From Xanthostigma xanthostigma (taxonomy: Eukaryota; Arthropoda; Insecta; Raphidioptera; Raphidiidae), in the NCBI GenBank assembly GCA_963575645.1, contig OY754466.1:17462001-17526000 (forward strand): a stretch of DNA of 64,000 bases, read 5' to 3'. Both the position numbers and the translations under genes were made by a program. Shown piece after piece: positions 36,591 to 49,086 of this stretch; positions within the stretch are counted from its first letter, which is position 1, and the number at the start of each line of letters is the position of its first letter. Under the pieces are notes generated by a model. It did no database searches and was not told the DNA's origin. It saw nothing but the letters and a program-made list of their open reading frames with translations.

Positions 36591-39290
36591 ATTTTCTTGT
36601 ACTTCATAGTTAACCGGAAGTGTAAATGCATTTTGTTCTCTATAAATTTATATAAAATTGTCATAAAGTTACATAATAAAATATTCGAGAATAAACGTTA
36701 CCGCTTTATTATTTAAACAGACTAATAATTATTAATCATAATTTACACATGTGGAGTGTTATTAAGCGTAATTATTAAGTCTGTTTGTTTATTGTTAGAA
36801 GTTTTGTTCCAAAAATATGTATTGAAGGAGATCATAAATAAATCTCCTTCAATCTGTTTGTTCAATTTATAAATTAAAATATTTTCTTATGTAACCTTAT
36901 TAAATTTTATATGAATTTATAGAGACAAAATTGAGATTTCGAAAATGTAAAAAAGAATATATATTTTCACTTGAAATTTCGAGTTAAACTTTTTTTTATA
37001 TCTAGTAGGATACAAGAATTATTCATTGTTATCACTATCGGTGAATACAATGTATATATATATTTTTTTTTTTTTTTGCTGTATTCCAGGTGAACTCTAC
37101 AAACAAAATATGCTTACGACCAAGATTGTGTTGCGTTGTATACGTTGTTTGTTGGAACCGATTGAGGAGGAGGGCCTCGAGTGCTTGTGCAAATTACTTT
37201 CGACCGTCGGTAAAGACCTTGAAATGGGAAAAAATGAACATCTCAACCCTTACTTCAATATGATGCAGGAGATCGCCGACAGAAAACGAGGCCACAAAAT
37301 CAGTAGTCGTGTCAGGTGAGTAGTGTTTTCCCGCCGTCGCAGAACTTTACAGTTTAGACTCTGTCAACTTCGAAAATCCAATTGAAACGTGTTCGAAATC
37401 AAATTGCTACATCGATCTACTTATTTTGCAGATTCATGCTTCAAGACGTGATCGACATGAGAAAGAATAAGTGGGTGCCTCGACGCCAAGACGTTACTCC
37501 GAAAACAATTGATCAGATCCAAAAAGAGGCCAACATAGAACAACTTTACGCCCAGATGTTGAACTCCACACCGCAGAACCCACCGCGAAGGGACGATCGC
37601 GATCGCAGCATGGGCGGAAATGACAGAAGACGGCAAAACGTCACCGACGACGGTTGGACTTCTGCGGCGTCACGCAACAACCGCACACCTTATTCCGTCG
37701 AATCGTCTAAACTGAAAAACCCCAACAAGTCGGTAAATCGTCTGTTTCTTTAGATCTTCTATTTCTGAAAAATCTATTATAACTAGAGACTAAAAATCAC
37801 GGGCAACACTGTTTGTGCTTCTAATGCCGCCACAAAAAAGTTCCTTTTGTAAATATGGAAGCTACTTACTAATGGCAATTGTTTAGTCTGATATTTTTTT
37901 TTTTTTTTTAATCGTGGGAATGTCGGAAAAAATATCAGTGTTCTTTTTTTTTTAGACTACCACGGAAGAGGTACTGTTGAGCTCTAAAACGTTGTTCGGT
38001 CAATGGGGACGCGGCAGCAATATTAAAGCGCAACAATCTCTTGTTACCAACACGACGAACATGTACACATCTCTGGAACACATGCCTTCTGAACCGGAGA
38101 GGCCGAGACCAATGAGTATGAGTGAGTGTTTTGCTATTTTTTAAGCTCAGAGTATCCTAGTTAAAAGTACGGGCAGCCCAACGTCAAAACATTTGGTACT
38201 TATAGCTCTCTTAGCTGTTTGAATTAATCAAGTTTGTGAAACTTTTAATTGACACAAAATCGTATCAAAAGAAAATTGATTCGAATCTGCTTTTTTCAAT
38301 AATAATATAAATGCCCTGGTTCGTGCAACTTACTGTAAAATTTAACACGTTTTGAAATTTTTATGCGTTCACAAGTTGGCTGAATTTTTCTCATCGCGAG
38401 GCAATTTTCCGTTTTGTACAGGTTCTCTTGACTCAATCGTCAAACTTTTTGGCAAACGATATTTTAAACTTTAAAGCATGCATGAAATCCAAACAACTTG
38501 TAAATAATACGGTCGAGTTAATTTGAACAGTTTAATTTTTTTTTTTAGTTTAAAATTTATCTGCCATAACAAATTATCAGTTGCGTTACATCCATAAAGA
38601 GATACAATATAGCTACTTAGTAGTGGATTTCAAAAAAATCTTTTAAGAAGGTAGCGCCAACTGTTGTGTGAACAAGAACAACGTTCAAGGTTAGGTTATC
38701 GGACTGTTGTGCGGTTCAGATAAACGCGACCAAACGTGCTATTGAATATTTATTGCATATGTTGTGTAAATCGCTTGCTTACATTTGCAGCTGAAGTGGA
38801 GAATCAATACTGAAACTACGTGATTTATAAACACTTAGCGCTTTCTTTTCTTTATGTCTACACTTCATGCACTGGGACAGATACTTTCATCGATGGTTGA
38901 TTTTTCGAACATCTAGTTTAATTAAAATTGAACATATGGTCCCCGAAGGGGGAAAACTACAAGTATAAAATGGCGTGACCTTGACGGTCAATCTTCAACG
39001 CCATGTTTATAAAATGGCGACATGGGTTTCAATCTAAGTTGGGTTATGTAATACGGCCAATCCAATTCTGATGTTTTGTTATGGTTTTTAAATTTTTTTT
39101 TGTTTTATTTGGTACTTTACAGCCTTATCCACCGTTAGAAACAAGAACAGAGCTCGACAAAACAAAAAATACAAAGTGGATGACAGAAACGGATCGCATA
39201 ACAACAACGACAGATGGACACGTAATGAAAGTAAATTTTGAACCAAATCACTAAAAAAAATAAAAGTTTCATTCTCTCTATTCTTATTCT

Positions 39291-39329
39291 ATATATATAT
39301 ATATTATTATATATATTATTATATATATT

Positions 39330-39380
<51 letters not shown>
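39291..39380. repeat. (AT)n microsatellite in unit C
   Basis: A long run of AT, with some TATTAT interruptions, directly abuts the left end of a Helitron. Confidence 0.9.
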
Positions 39381-39381
<1 letters not shown>

Positions 39382-39384
<3 letters not shown>

Positions 39385-39812
39385 TTATATATAAAAATAA
39401 CGTGTCACATGTTTGTCCGCGATAAACTCCTAAACTACTGAACCGATTTTAAATTTGATTTGCACACCGTGTGCAATTCGACCCAACTTGAAAGATAGGA
39501 TAGCTTACATTTCAATTTATGGTCGCAATATTATTTTATTGCAAATTATTTGTCTATTCCTTGGCAGTCATAATTATCTGTTGACTGGATTGAGTGGATA
39601 TTCAATAGATGGCGCAACGTTTCATATAAGCTACAATTCAATAGCATAACCACCACGTGTTGCTGAGGTTAAGGTATCGAGCACGACGGCGCAGCCGGAG
39701 TGCTCGAATATATATATATATTATCGCGTTAAAATAAAAACGCTTTTCGTGGAGACCAACTTTGCAACGGTGGAAATCTACAAATTCGAGCGAAGCCGAA
39801 CCGGGCCGCTAG
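39382..39812 (+). mobile_element. Short non-autonomous Helitron
   Basis: The element starts TCTTTATATATAAAAATAAC, then CGTGTCACATGTTTGTCCGC, and ends GGGCCGCTAG between A and T, as Helitrons do. A GC-rich short hairpin (GAAGCCGAACCGGGC) precedes CTAG. No Rep/helicase is encoded. Its insertion lies where unit C lost the 81-nt eIF4G linker exon. Confidence 0.8.
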
Positions 39813-40240
39813 TATATATATATATATATATATTTAGGGGTTTAAAAGTGTTTTGGGGCCCAAAAATACCGAAAAAATTCTCAGAATCGTTTCAAATTTG
39901 AAATTTAACCCTTTAGTAATTATTTAAATGTGCTGCTAAAATTTTAATAAAATCGGCCCGACAGGACCGGACTTACAAATTTTATGAAAACGCAAGTTTA
40001 ATAATATGGTTTTACATACTGAAGGGTGTATATAATTTGGTACAGGTGTTGAATTGCTATGTAGTATTGAAATTAAGTAAAAAAATTTTGTTTTAAGGGG
40101 TGTATTAAGGGGTAATTTTTTTTATTTTGTCCAAAAACAAAGTTAAGTTCATACAAAAGAGCCACACTACTTATAAAAGCAAATACACTATATTGTCGGC
40201 AGGGTTTCGCACTGCGACCCGAGTTTTTTACAATTCAGAT
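39813..40240. other. Unassigned sequence replacing deleted eIF4G intron and exon
   Basis: After a TA repeat the sequence (for example TTTTGGGGCCCAAAAATACC) matches nothing in units A or B. No coding sequence or inverted ends are visible to me. It rejoins eIF4G intron sequence at about 40240. Confidence 0.5.
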
Positions 40241-42346
40241 GTTTATTAAAAAATTAATACAAATACCGGTGGAAAATTTTGGGAACTAAGAAAAACTCAG
40301 TGTTAAAACGAATTCAGTACTGCCAGCGAAAAGTTAAATGTTTTGTTTCTGATATGACTTTGAGCTTTAAATCTGAATTTATTTCGTTTCAACAAAATGG
40401 CAACTCCATTTAGTTGAAAACAAATGACATTCTCAATTCTACATTTAAAGTTAAAAGTCGTATCGGAAATCAAGCATGAGAGTGATTTCTGATCCGTATT
40501 TGTTTTGCAATTCAAGATGGTCGCGGCTCCCGAAGCGGTAGCCAAGCCAGATCGCGAAAAGCTTCGACTGCCAGACAGCCTCCGATGCCGCCACTGAAAA
40601 CACCCGCGCGGCCAGTCGAGCCTCAATTGACACCTGAACAACTGGAGAATCGTATTCATAGTATCTTTGATGAATATGCAACCAACTGCATCACACTTTT
40701 GGTGAGTTTGTTTCTTTTTCTTTTTTTTTTTTATTTTATTGTGTAATTTCTCTGCTCTGTATTTATTTGCATACAACTGAAATATAAAATAATAACGAAC
40801 GCGTCATCTCGTTTCGTTCTTTCACAAGTTTTGTGTGATACAAAAATTTTTTTGTTTAACCACCGTTTAACCACTCAAAAATATATAAGGCGCTCATTTA
40901 AACCATTGACTACGTTAACCAATGTTTAAACGACAAAAACTAAACATGATACTTATTTGTTACAGGCATGTGAATGCGAAATATCCTCAATCTTTACCGA
41001 CTCGACCGTACACAAATTTGTACAGGAAATACACAACTACGTTTTGGAAAAATCAGCCGCGTCACGACAAACGGCCGGACAGCTGTTTGCGCTGTTGATG
41101 AGATCAGGCTCCTTACCTCCCGCTTCGTATTGCAAGGGACTCGAAGCGTTCCTCGAAGCTACTGATGATTTGACTATTGACATACCAAAACTGTGGGACT
41201 ATATTGCAGAAATGATTGGTAAATATCTGATTGTTATGTTATGGCAACGCTCTTCGATTCGGATATGGCTAGCAAAATATGAACTGACTAGCTTATTATA
41301 AACTTTACAAATTATATTCGATTTGTTTTTTGTTAGAACCGGTTGATGTCAACTTTTTTCACGTTTCAGTGCCTCCGTTGCTCGAAAAAGCTATCTCGTT
41401 CAGCACATTGCGAAGTAGTATCACCCTACTCATTACACAAGAGCACGCCGGCAAATTGCTTAACAGTATTTTAAAGCAGATCGTTGTCGCTAAAGGACCG
41501 CAGTTCGCGCGTCAACTGTGGAAGGAAGCGGACGTCAAGTTCCAAGACTTCATGCCTATCGATGAAGTTAGCGGCTTCCTTCGACAAAACGTGAGTTTTA
41601 CCATGACATTTTTTTTTTATTCTTCATTTGACACTGTGTAGAATTTTTGTAGACACACTCGGGTGAAGTTCTACAAATAATTTAGTAATTGTACTCACTG
41701 CAATACTGCATCGGCCGATACCGATAATCGGTCACAAGGCCGATATTGATTATACGTCTTGCCGAGAGGCTGTACTTGTAATAGGTACAAATTAGAGTGC
41801 TGCCCTTCAAAGCTAACTGAAAGAAAAAGATTCATGGAAATATTATATCAGGTGTGCTGTTCACTATATCGGAATCTTTATGGGAAGAGTCGATCATATC
41901 TGTCGAAGGATTTTTAGCTTGGGAAAAGAGTGACGATCCTGCCGAAAGAGAAGGGAAAGGTACTAATTCAAGTTTTGGTTATATATATATTTTTTTATTA
42001 AAACGGGTTATTTTATAATGATGCTTTAAACGATGAAAGTAGTGATATGATTTCTATATGATTCGACTATATAAAAATACTGAATTGATAAAAAAAAAAA
42101 CACACACAGTTTCGTTTGTTTCGTTGGAGGAAATGCTCACGCCTTGCGTTGTTACAGGTGTCGCTCTGAAGTCGTTGACCAGCTTGTTCACACTTCTGAG
42201 GGAAGGAGAAGACGAAGAGGAATCTTCCAATAGTGAAGCGGAGTGACTGAGGCGCCATCGCGGCCCGTGGCGCGCGCTACCACCTCCTCCGACTTCTTCG
42301 GTTCTCAACACCGGCATGACTGTTTTGAATTGAGGAGTCGCAAAGT

Positions 42347-42378
<32 letters not shown>

Positions 42379-42432
42379 CGTGCGCGCGTTTTCCTTCTCC
42401 AAAAGTGTTGTGCAAACATTGTATATTATTAT

Positions 42433-42600
42433 TAAAACTGTGTTATTGAATGGGTCCAAACAAAATGTTTCTCAAAATAACAGCTAATATTTATTAATAA
42501 TTGCATTTTAATCTTCTTTATAATCTATAATAACATCTAGTGATGTCAGTTCAACAAAACTAGTTATGTAACAATTAATATTTTGTCTTAGAAGTATTTT
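42433..42600. repeat. Duplicate of 18255-18415 downstream of eIF4G
   Basis: The stretch from AAAACTGTGTTATTGAATGG to about AACAATTAATATTTT matches unit A almost exactly. It marks the eIF4G to bursicon spacer as part of the duplicated unit. Confidence 0.9.
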
Positions 42601-42959
42601 TTTTTTTTAAGATTCATCTTGTTCTGATCATGACAAACTGAATACGTTATTAAGTGTATTTATTGTGAACAACTTTTTCTAACCCTTTAGGACCTGTGTT
42701 GAATTATGAGCGCATCATTTTTAAAACTATTCAATGAACATTGATCACCTAAATACCTTAACTAGCCCACAGAAAGTTCGCGCAATTTTTGTGTTTTTGT
42801 TTTTGTTGCCATAAACATAGTTCCCATCTCTAATGTAAGAATTGTGAATAATCAACTAGTACTTGTTTAAGTCCTGAACCGTCTTAAAAGCGGTAGGACG
42901 TTCTGGGGCAAAGGGGAGATTTATGTGACAACTGAGCAATCAGTACAGTGCGTTATAAC

Positions 42960-43475
42960 TAGTGATGTGCCGGATCGTTAAAAATGTATATCCGCGGATA
43001 CTGATCTGAATACGGATATTTGGTTTCAAGTTCCGCGGATACGGATACAGATCTTAACTTTCTTCAGTACGCGGCGGTAAATATTGCACATAGACCTTTG
43101 GAAAGAGACTATCTGTTATGGGAAAAAGTTATTGACCTCTTTAGAGTTAAATCTCATAACAGATTGTCTCTTTCCAAAGATCGATGTGCAATATCTCATT
43201 ATAAAGATAGTTTTTTAGTACCTTTGAGTTATGTACTATTGTTATGGTACTCACTACGATAAATGTTTGCAATATAAAGGTGCCAAATACGATTTTAAAA
43301 AATTAAAAATAATCTGAATGGAATTTAACAGTTTTTCATTATTACTTAATCACCTATATATAGGTATATAAAATTTCATCTATGAATTGATAATTAATAA
43401 GGTAAAAGATCCGCCAAAAACTAACGGATACAGATCTTTCTTCTCCCTCGGATATGGATATCCGGCACATCATTA
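42960..43475. mobile_element. hAT-type MITE, family 2, copy 2
   Basis: The ends TAGTGATGTGCCGGATCG and CCGGCACATCATTA are flanked by an exact 8-bp duplication GTTATAAC. At 516 bp it is the inverse orientation of the copy at 29837 and has the same central hairpin. Confidence 0.92.
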
Positions 43476-43928
43476 GTTATAACATGGTTATAACAACCAT
43501 TGATTTTGAACTTCCTAAACATGCCCTTGCGGTCTAAAATGTGTCCCTTAGGCCACAACAATCCTTTTCATTCGTTTTAATCTGAAAACTATGATAGGTA
43601 CCAAGATGGTTATAAAAAGTCTCGCTTTGATATGGTGCATTGGTTTCACAACAAAGGCATTTGCAATACTAACAGAAATTGATGTATGAAAATGAATTTT
43701 TCCAGTGCATTTTTAAATTTGCTCAGTTGACGAACGTATATAACCTGCAATCTTTAAATATAACGTAAAAGTAAATATTATATTTTTATTTGATAAACAA
43801 ATTATAATTATCAATATTGTCTTGAACAACGATATATCACATTATGTCACCTACTGAATTTTAATTGCGACCTTAAAAATGAAAGAAATCAAAATATTGA
43901 TATATAACAATAATTATTTCTTTAAAAT
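43476..43928. other. Spacer downstream of bursicon alpha
   Basis: This AT-rich stretch probably includes the bursicon alpha 3' UTR, since the gene is on the minus strand. From about 43850 the sequence ATGTCACCTACTGAATTTTA is shared with unit A at 18431. Nothing else is recognised. Confidence 0.4.
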
Positions 43929-45449
43929 CTATTGTGATGAAGATTTTCGAAAATGGTTGGATAATGGGCCTTCATCTGCGTAACCGGCGATTTCTTGAGG
44001 TATGATTGTGCTTTCCTCGACACCGGTGCAGGGACGGCACATACATTCTAAAGGTGCTTTCGTGGATACCTGCAATTTAAAAATAATTGTGATAGACGTT
44101 GATAATCTTAGCTGTCGGGCGTCTACTAATATCTAAAAATTACCAGGATAAAGAATTGAATTAAAATTTTTGTTTTTTTTTTTGTGTTAACGGCCTGTCT
44201 CTTGCCTTTGGCCAGTTGCCGTGTTCAAAAAATTGTATGATGAGAAAATCGAAGAGTGTTAAGTAAGCTTTATTTTAATAACAAAAGGAGTGTAGACAAA
44301 AGCCACAATAAAGGAGGTTAAAGAAGCGGTTATTTGAATGACATCACAGGCGATCGAACAATTTTCCGCAGTTTTGGAATACACAAATGCACAGAGATAC
44401 AAAATGGTTGATGATTTGACATTTCTGTTTTCTCATAATTAGTGAACTTAAAAAAAGTGTTTAAAAACAGTTATATTACACGTGCCGTATGGAAAAATAA
44501 TTCTAGGTAAGACGCAATAACGATATTTTACATTATTTTTGAACTTCTTGTGTTTGTGTGATACATTTTCTAACCCTATATATGTGCGAGTAATTATTTA
44601 TTTGTTAAAAGGAAAAGTGTTTACCAGACCATCGGTATAGTAATTAAGAAAAGTAACTTACTTTTCTAAATTTGCGTTCTCCTGGTTTTGCTTTCGGGCA
44701 AAATAATGAAACCGCCGCTTCTCTTTCGCCTGATTCTTGACAGCACATACATGATCTTTCCATTTGCCATATTTTGCTTCCAGAAACCTTTGACAAGCAC
44801 ATCAATTATATTATTATCATTGCAAGATAAGAAAAACTGTTAAACAAATTAAAACACGACGTTTTAATAGTTTAAATTCTCTAGGGATAAGTTGCGCATT
44901 GGGCATCCGCATTTGATTAATATTTTTATGCGTTAAGTTTTAAATAAAGGGTCTGAAAAAATATTAAAATCAGTGAAACGATGCCAATTATATTCAGTAA
45001 ACTTTCAAATACTTAATTAACACAACAATTACTACTGGCTATTTGTTGGATGTTAGGAATTGTCAGTTTGTTTTTCTTTTTTATAACTTTAATTACAACA
45101 TTCTTTTCATTTTTACGGATCTTTTGTAACAAATAACGATCGGTGGCGTTCACCCGACCTCGATGTAAAATTTAAACTGTATGGGATCAATCGTTTTCAA
45201 ATACACAGCATTTTAAAATTAAAAAAAATACCTGTAAGTAAGACGCGCATCGACCTATGCAAGCGAAACTCGGAATCGGTTTCGGCACACAGCCGGGATA
45301 TTGCAGTACGTGAATAACGGGTGTCAGCTGACATTCGTCAGCCGATGTGTGAGCTTTTACGCCTGGGGGCCGTGAATTCAGTCGCGGATCCATACACATG
45401 CTTGCCAGCAGACTGATTGTGACCAGCTTCGTGACCGTAGTCCACTCTG
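43929..45449 (-). CDS. burs: Bursicon subunit alpha (first exon not found)
   Basis: Bursicon is a secreted cystine-knot heterodimer that triggers cuticle tanning and wing expansion through the receptor rickets (LGR2). Exons on the minus strand are 45449-45232, 44787-44662 and 44069-43929 (stop TAG). The mature part starts near DECQLTPVIHVLQYPGCVPK and contains FACIGRCASY, GSKIWQMERSCMCCQESGER, LFCPKAKPGERKFRK and APLECMCRPCTG. The 11 cysteines expected of the family are all present. The first listed exon begins with a hydrophobic stretch (KLVTISLLASMCM) that is the rest of a signal peptide, so a short upstream exon with the start codon is missing. The acceptor is an ambiguous AGCAGAG run. The gene converges with eIF4G; a broken duplicate of the middle exon lies at 19381-19528. 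Confidence 0.95.
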
Positions 45450-45690
45450 CTAATAAAAAATAGTGTGCGTGTAACCTTTACGTGCTGTTGAAGTAAAACA
45501 TGTAAACAATGCATATTTTGTTAGCGGCAAAGAGTATTCATAGCCGAGATACCGAAGAGAAAGTATCGATACAGATAAATAAACAGGCAAAAATGTTGAA
45601 ATGTGAAAATTCGCTCTAGGACTCTTTAAAACTACAATTACAGACCAAGTTACAATTTTATTTATTTATATGATTTCTTCTGTATAATTC

Positions 45691-45810
45691 ACTAGCGGCT
45701 CGAGCCAACTTCTCCCGAATTTGTAGATTTCTACCGTTTTTTCGTCGACTTACGTTGCAAAATTGGGATTCACGAAAGCTTTTTTCTTTTAATGCGATAA
45801 TATATATATA
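45691..45810 (-). mobile_element. Helitron 3'-end fragment
   Basis: Read on the minus strand it ends GCCGCTAGT, preceded by sequence closely matching the last 110 bases of the Helitron at 39382-39812 (GAATTTGTAGATTTC, CGATAATATATATA on the plus strand). A 5' end was not found. Confidence 0.6.
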
Positions 45811-46531
45811 TATAGTCTATATCCACCCTGAAAGTCCTTTCTAAATATTGGTAAAATCAATTTTAAAAGCGGATGAGTAGTTTCGAAGATTATCTCCTAC
45901 ATCTGCAAAGTTACAAACTTTGCCTCTTAATAATATTTGTAAAAAAGCAACTCCCGCAGTATGTATGTGAACTTTGTAATCCGTTGCCAAATAATATATA
46001 TACGAACACAGGAGAATTCTATTTTGTTGTATGTATAGGTAGCGCAAAAACGTCACATTTGTTCGTAACGGCAGATAATGGAGATGTCACAAGAAATCCG
46101 ACTTCCTTAATTATGAATAATCCCCAGGACTTCCCGCAAAATTTCCCTCCTTGTATAATGAAAATTTAAGAATCAGTAATAATAATCGATGAATATTCTC
46201 TCGTTGAAATAAAAATATTAGAAACATTCTTACCCGGTTGAAAATAAAACTGCAACATTAAAAAAAACTTGCGTTCCAATCTCGTTAGTTAAAAGTACTG
46301 GCGCAATTTTTCAGAGTTTTCATATTTATATACGAAAGAAAAATCGCACACAGTGGTGGCTACAAAACAATTGACTCTGTCGTCAGCACTCGAATTTGTT
46401 TTTTTTATTCTTTCTTTGCTTAAACTGTTAGTTATGCTTTAATTCTATTTCTTCAATAATATTTTTATTTTTCTAACAAAAAATTAAACATTGTTTTGAT
46501 ATCCATTTGGATTTTTTTTGTTAGTGTTTCA

Positions 46532-46873
46532 TAGAGATGTAACAAACCGTATGTATTCGTTACTGAGTAACGGGTAAATCGTCTGACTCGAAGTAACGAA
46601 TCGTTACTTACAAATTCATTTCGTTATTCTCATCTGTCGTATCCATGCCAGTTCGACTCGTTTGATGCGGTTATACGTTATGCGAACGAAGTCATATCGT
46701 ATCACGTATACGACGCGCCTCGATGCGATGGTACATGCTTGATGCTGTTAGTACACGATTGTATGTCGTATGAAAAGTAACGAGTAACGTAACGATACGA
46801 AAGTAACGGGTACTGGTTCTTTAAGTAACGAATACATACGGGTACACAATTTCTCGTTACTTTTACAGCACTA
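46532..46873. mobile_element. hAT-type MITE, family 1, second copy
   Basis: The 342-bp element (TAGAGATGTAAC to TTTTACAGCACTA) is flanked by an exact 8-bp duplication GTGTTTCA. It has the same interior as the copy at 7854 but is shorter by about 57 bp. Confidence 0.9.
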
Positions 46874-48108
46874 GTGTTTCATCTTTTGTGGCTTTAATGA
46901 AGTTATTGAATGGTTATTTCCTAAATAACCATTTTTTAAGTGCGCTAAATGCTATTTTGAGAGCGCCTTATATTAAAACCGTTAACTATCCTCACTGACT
47001 CACAGCTCACCATAAATAAGGAGTTTGGAAAATTACTATTCGAAATCTGTTTCAAATAATTTGTTAGAAAGCTTGCATTTTTTCTGATCGATTTTGCGGC
47101 CAGCTTAAATGTTCGTCAACAGGAAAGGTTTTTCTTCTAAATTTAAATTTGTTTGTGTTTGTCTTTCCAGGACATAAATTATTCAAGATAGATTTCTAAA
47201 CTATACTAAAAACAACATTTTTCCTTACGATTTATCATAAAATGCCCTAGTGCTAATTGAAAATTCTCCAAGTATGTCTCATATTTTGCTAGTGGAGCTA
47301 ACGTGAGAGTCAAATGTGCACCACAAAAAGGCTCAGACGCTAATTGATCTTAGTTGTCGAACTTCTGTAATCTTCAATCTACTCTCTCGAAAAGAGAGAG
47401 AGCCGCCTCATAGAAAAGCGATTTGTTAAAAATGTTTTATCTTAAAATTGAGTCACTTCTGAAGTATAATGGGAGCAGGGCCGACTTTGGGCAGTACAAA
47501 CGGTGCGATCGCACCTGGAGCTATCTTGGGGGGAAAAAGAAAAATAAAGTCTTTTCAGAGTACAATACAATACGCACAGGATGTGTAACCTTGAAAATTT
47601 TCCAGGCCGTTACAATATGAATTGTTTGAAATTGCCCGTTCATAAATTTCTGCACGGGCCACCAATGACAACAGTGTAGTATTGTTTTATGAAAGGGGTT
47701 AATATTAAATGTTACTTATGTGTGGTAAACATACAAGAATGACAAGCAGTGTGATGCGTCCTGCTGCGCAGATTACACACCCTACTTCACTTGTTTTCTC
47801 GAGTGATGAAGCATTAACCCCATAGAGGGCTACCGAGAATGTATACACGGCTTTATCGTTAATAAATGGTGTTATTTTTCAGTCCGTGCTGCGCGGATAT
47901 TTGCGTTGTACGAAATACTGGTTGACGAGATTTTCGATAGCTGATTTTGATCTCAAAATAACTTCGCGTTTCGTTTCCATATTTGCGACAAACGCTTACC
48001 GGTTTTTGAATGCTAAAACTGCGATGGCAGTTGTATTATTCTCCTTCTTAACTGTTACAATATAAAGGGAGGTTGTCTGCTGCCAGAACTCCGGAACCCG
48101 TAATCCGA

Positions 48109-48162
48109 TTCGATGAAATTTGGCACACGCATGTTCTATATGCGTGTGCCAAATTTCATCGA
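48109..48162. repeat. Perfect hairpin, 24-bp arms
   Basis: TTCGATGAAATTTGGCACAC and its exact complement flank a short GTTCTAT-type loop. It looks like an inverted duplication within a repeat and holds no gene. Confidence 0.85.
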
Positions 48163-48496
48163 ACTCTGAAGTCTGAAATGCTTTACATCAGGCGTCTCTC
48201 ACATGTTAATAAAACTATTTTTTATACAAAATCAATCGACTGGAGATTTTCAGCAAAATTCAGTACACGCATTAAGGAACTTCCGTACTCAAAAAGGTAG
48301 AGAACTCTATGCACACTTCGATCTCACCGATAAACATTCAAAGTGGGTTTCGACGGAACATTATAAAATGGAAAAAGCATTCAAATTATCTAGATAAGGC
48401 ATAATTGAAGAATTATAAAGAAAAACTATTAGGCTGGCTTAATGACCAATTTTTGAGTGAAATTTGCTCTTGGGCTACCTATTCGTATATTAAAAG

Positions 48497-48665
48497 TCGT
48501 CTGTAGCTTTGTTCCAACCTCTCTCTCTCTGCGAACTGAAACAGAACCGTCACAGTCATGCACAGGAGCTAAAACGAAACTATCGGTTTTGGAACACGCT
48601 TAGCTTAGCTACTGCGCATGAATGACGGTTCTGTTATTGTTCGCAGAGAGGCTGGAACAGAGCTA
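48497..48665. mobile_element. Small inverted-repeat element
   Basis: TAGCTTTGTTCCAACCTCTC with CAGAACCGTCA is mirrored by TGACGGTTCTG with GAGGCTGGAACAGAGCTA. It is about 170 bp with no coding capacity. Confidence 0.7.
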
Positions 48666-49086
48666 GTATTTTCTGAACTGTTTGCAGTTTGGTTAAAAAA
48701 TAGTGAAATAAAATTGTTTTATAGAATTCGAAAATCAGTTGTGCAAAATAATCGTATTTTTGTTTCGCAAACAACCAAAAACAGAGAAAGATTGTAGACT
48801 TTAGACACTCGACAATATTACTGAAGTCCACAGCGTCAGAGCCAAAAAGGTGCTACCTATTAAAATAAAAAAGTTTATTATCCAAATCTTAGAAAAACTT
48901 CAAAATTCTTCTGTAGGCAACTTAGCTGAAAAAATACATATTATGATAATAAATAAAAAGAGATATAATGAAAAAAATTATGTATTTAGAATATCATTTT
49001 TATTTCCATAAAAGTATAAATTAGTCATTACATAGGATTTGCGTTTAAAAATTAATTTTTCATAATTATTTTAGTTTTATGAAGAG

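Larger units (their letters stand above)
30811..42246 (+). pseudogene. Partial eIF4G copy, unit C: open MIF4G and MA3, broken W2
   Basis: Exons are 30811-30957 (5' truncated), 31051-31188, 31628-31693, 33547-33684, 33887-33971, 37090-37315, 37432-37732, 37956-38121, 39123-39230, 40517-40701, 40966-41218, 41370-41590, 41852-41959 and 42158-42246. All keep splice borders. No in-frame stop occurs through 41590. The 81-nt linker exon (12474-12554 in unit A) is missing, but because it is a whole number of codons the frame survives. The two early W2 exons are missing, so joining 41590 to 41852 shifts the frame and stops within about 20 codons. Substitutions are scattered (for example GIIEIVFEK has become SIIKIVHEK). 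It may be a recently formed pseudogene or a paralogue lacking W2; no promoter is evident. Confidence 0.85.

Noticed and set aside
45873-46169. 98-codon open frame between the bursicon genes
   Set aside because: No family resemblance, no splice context and no second copy to compare. It lies beside a Helitron end and is probably chance.
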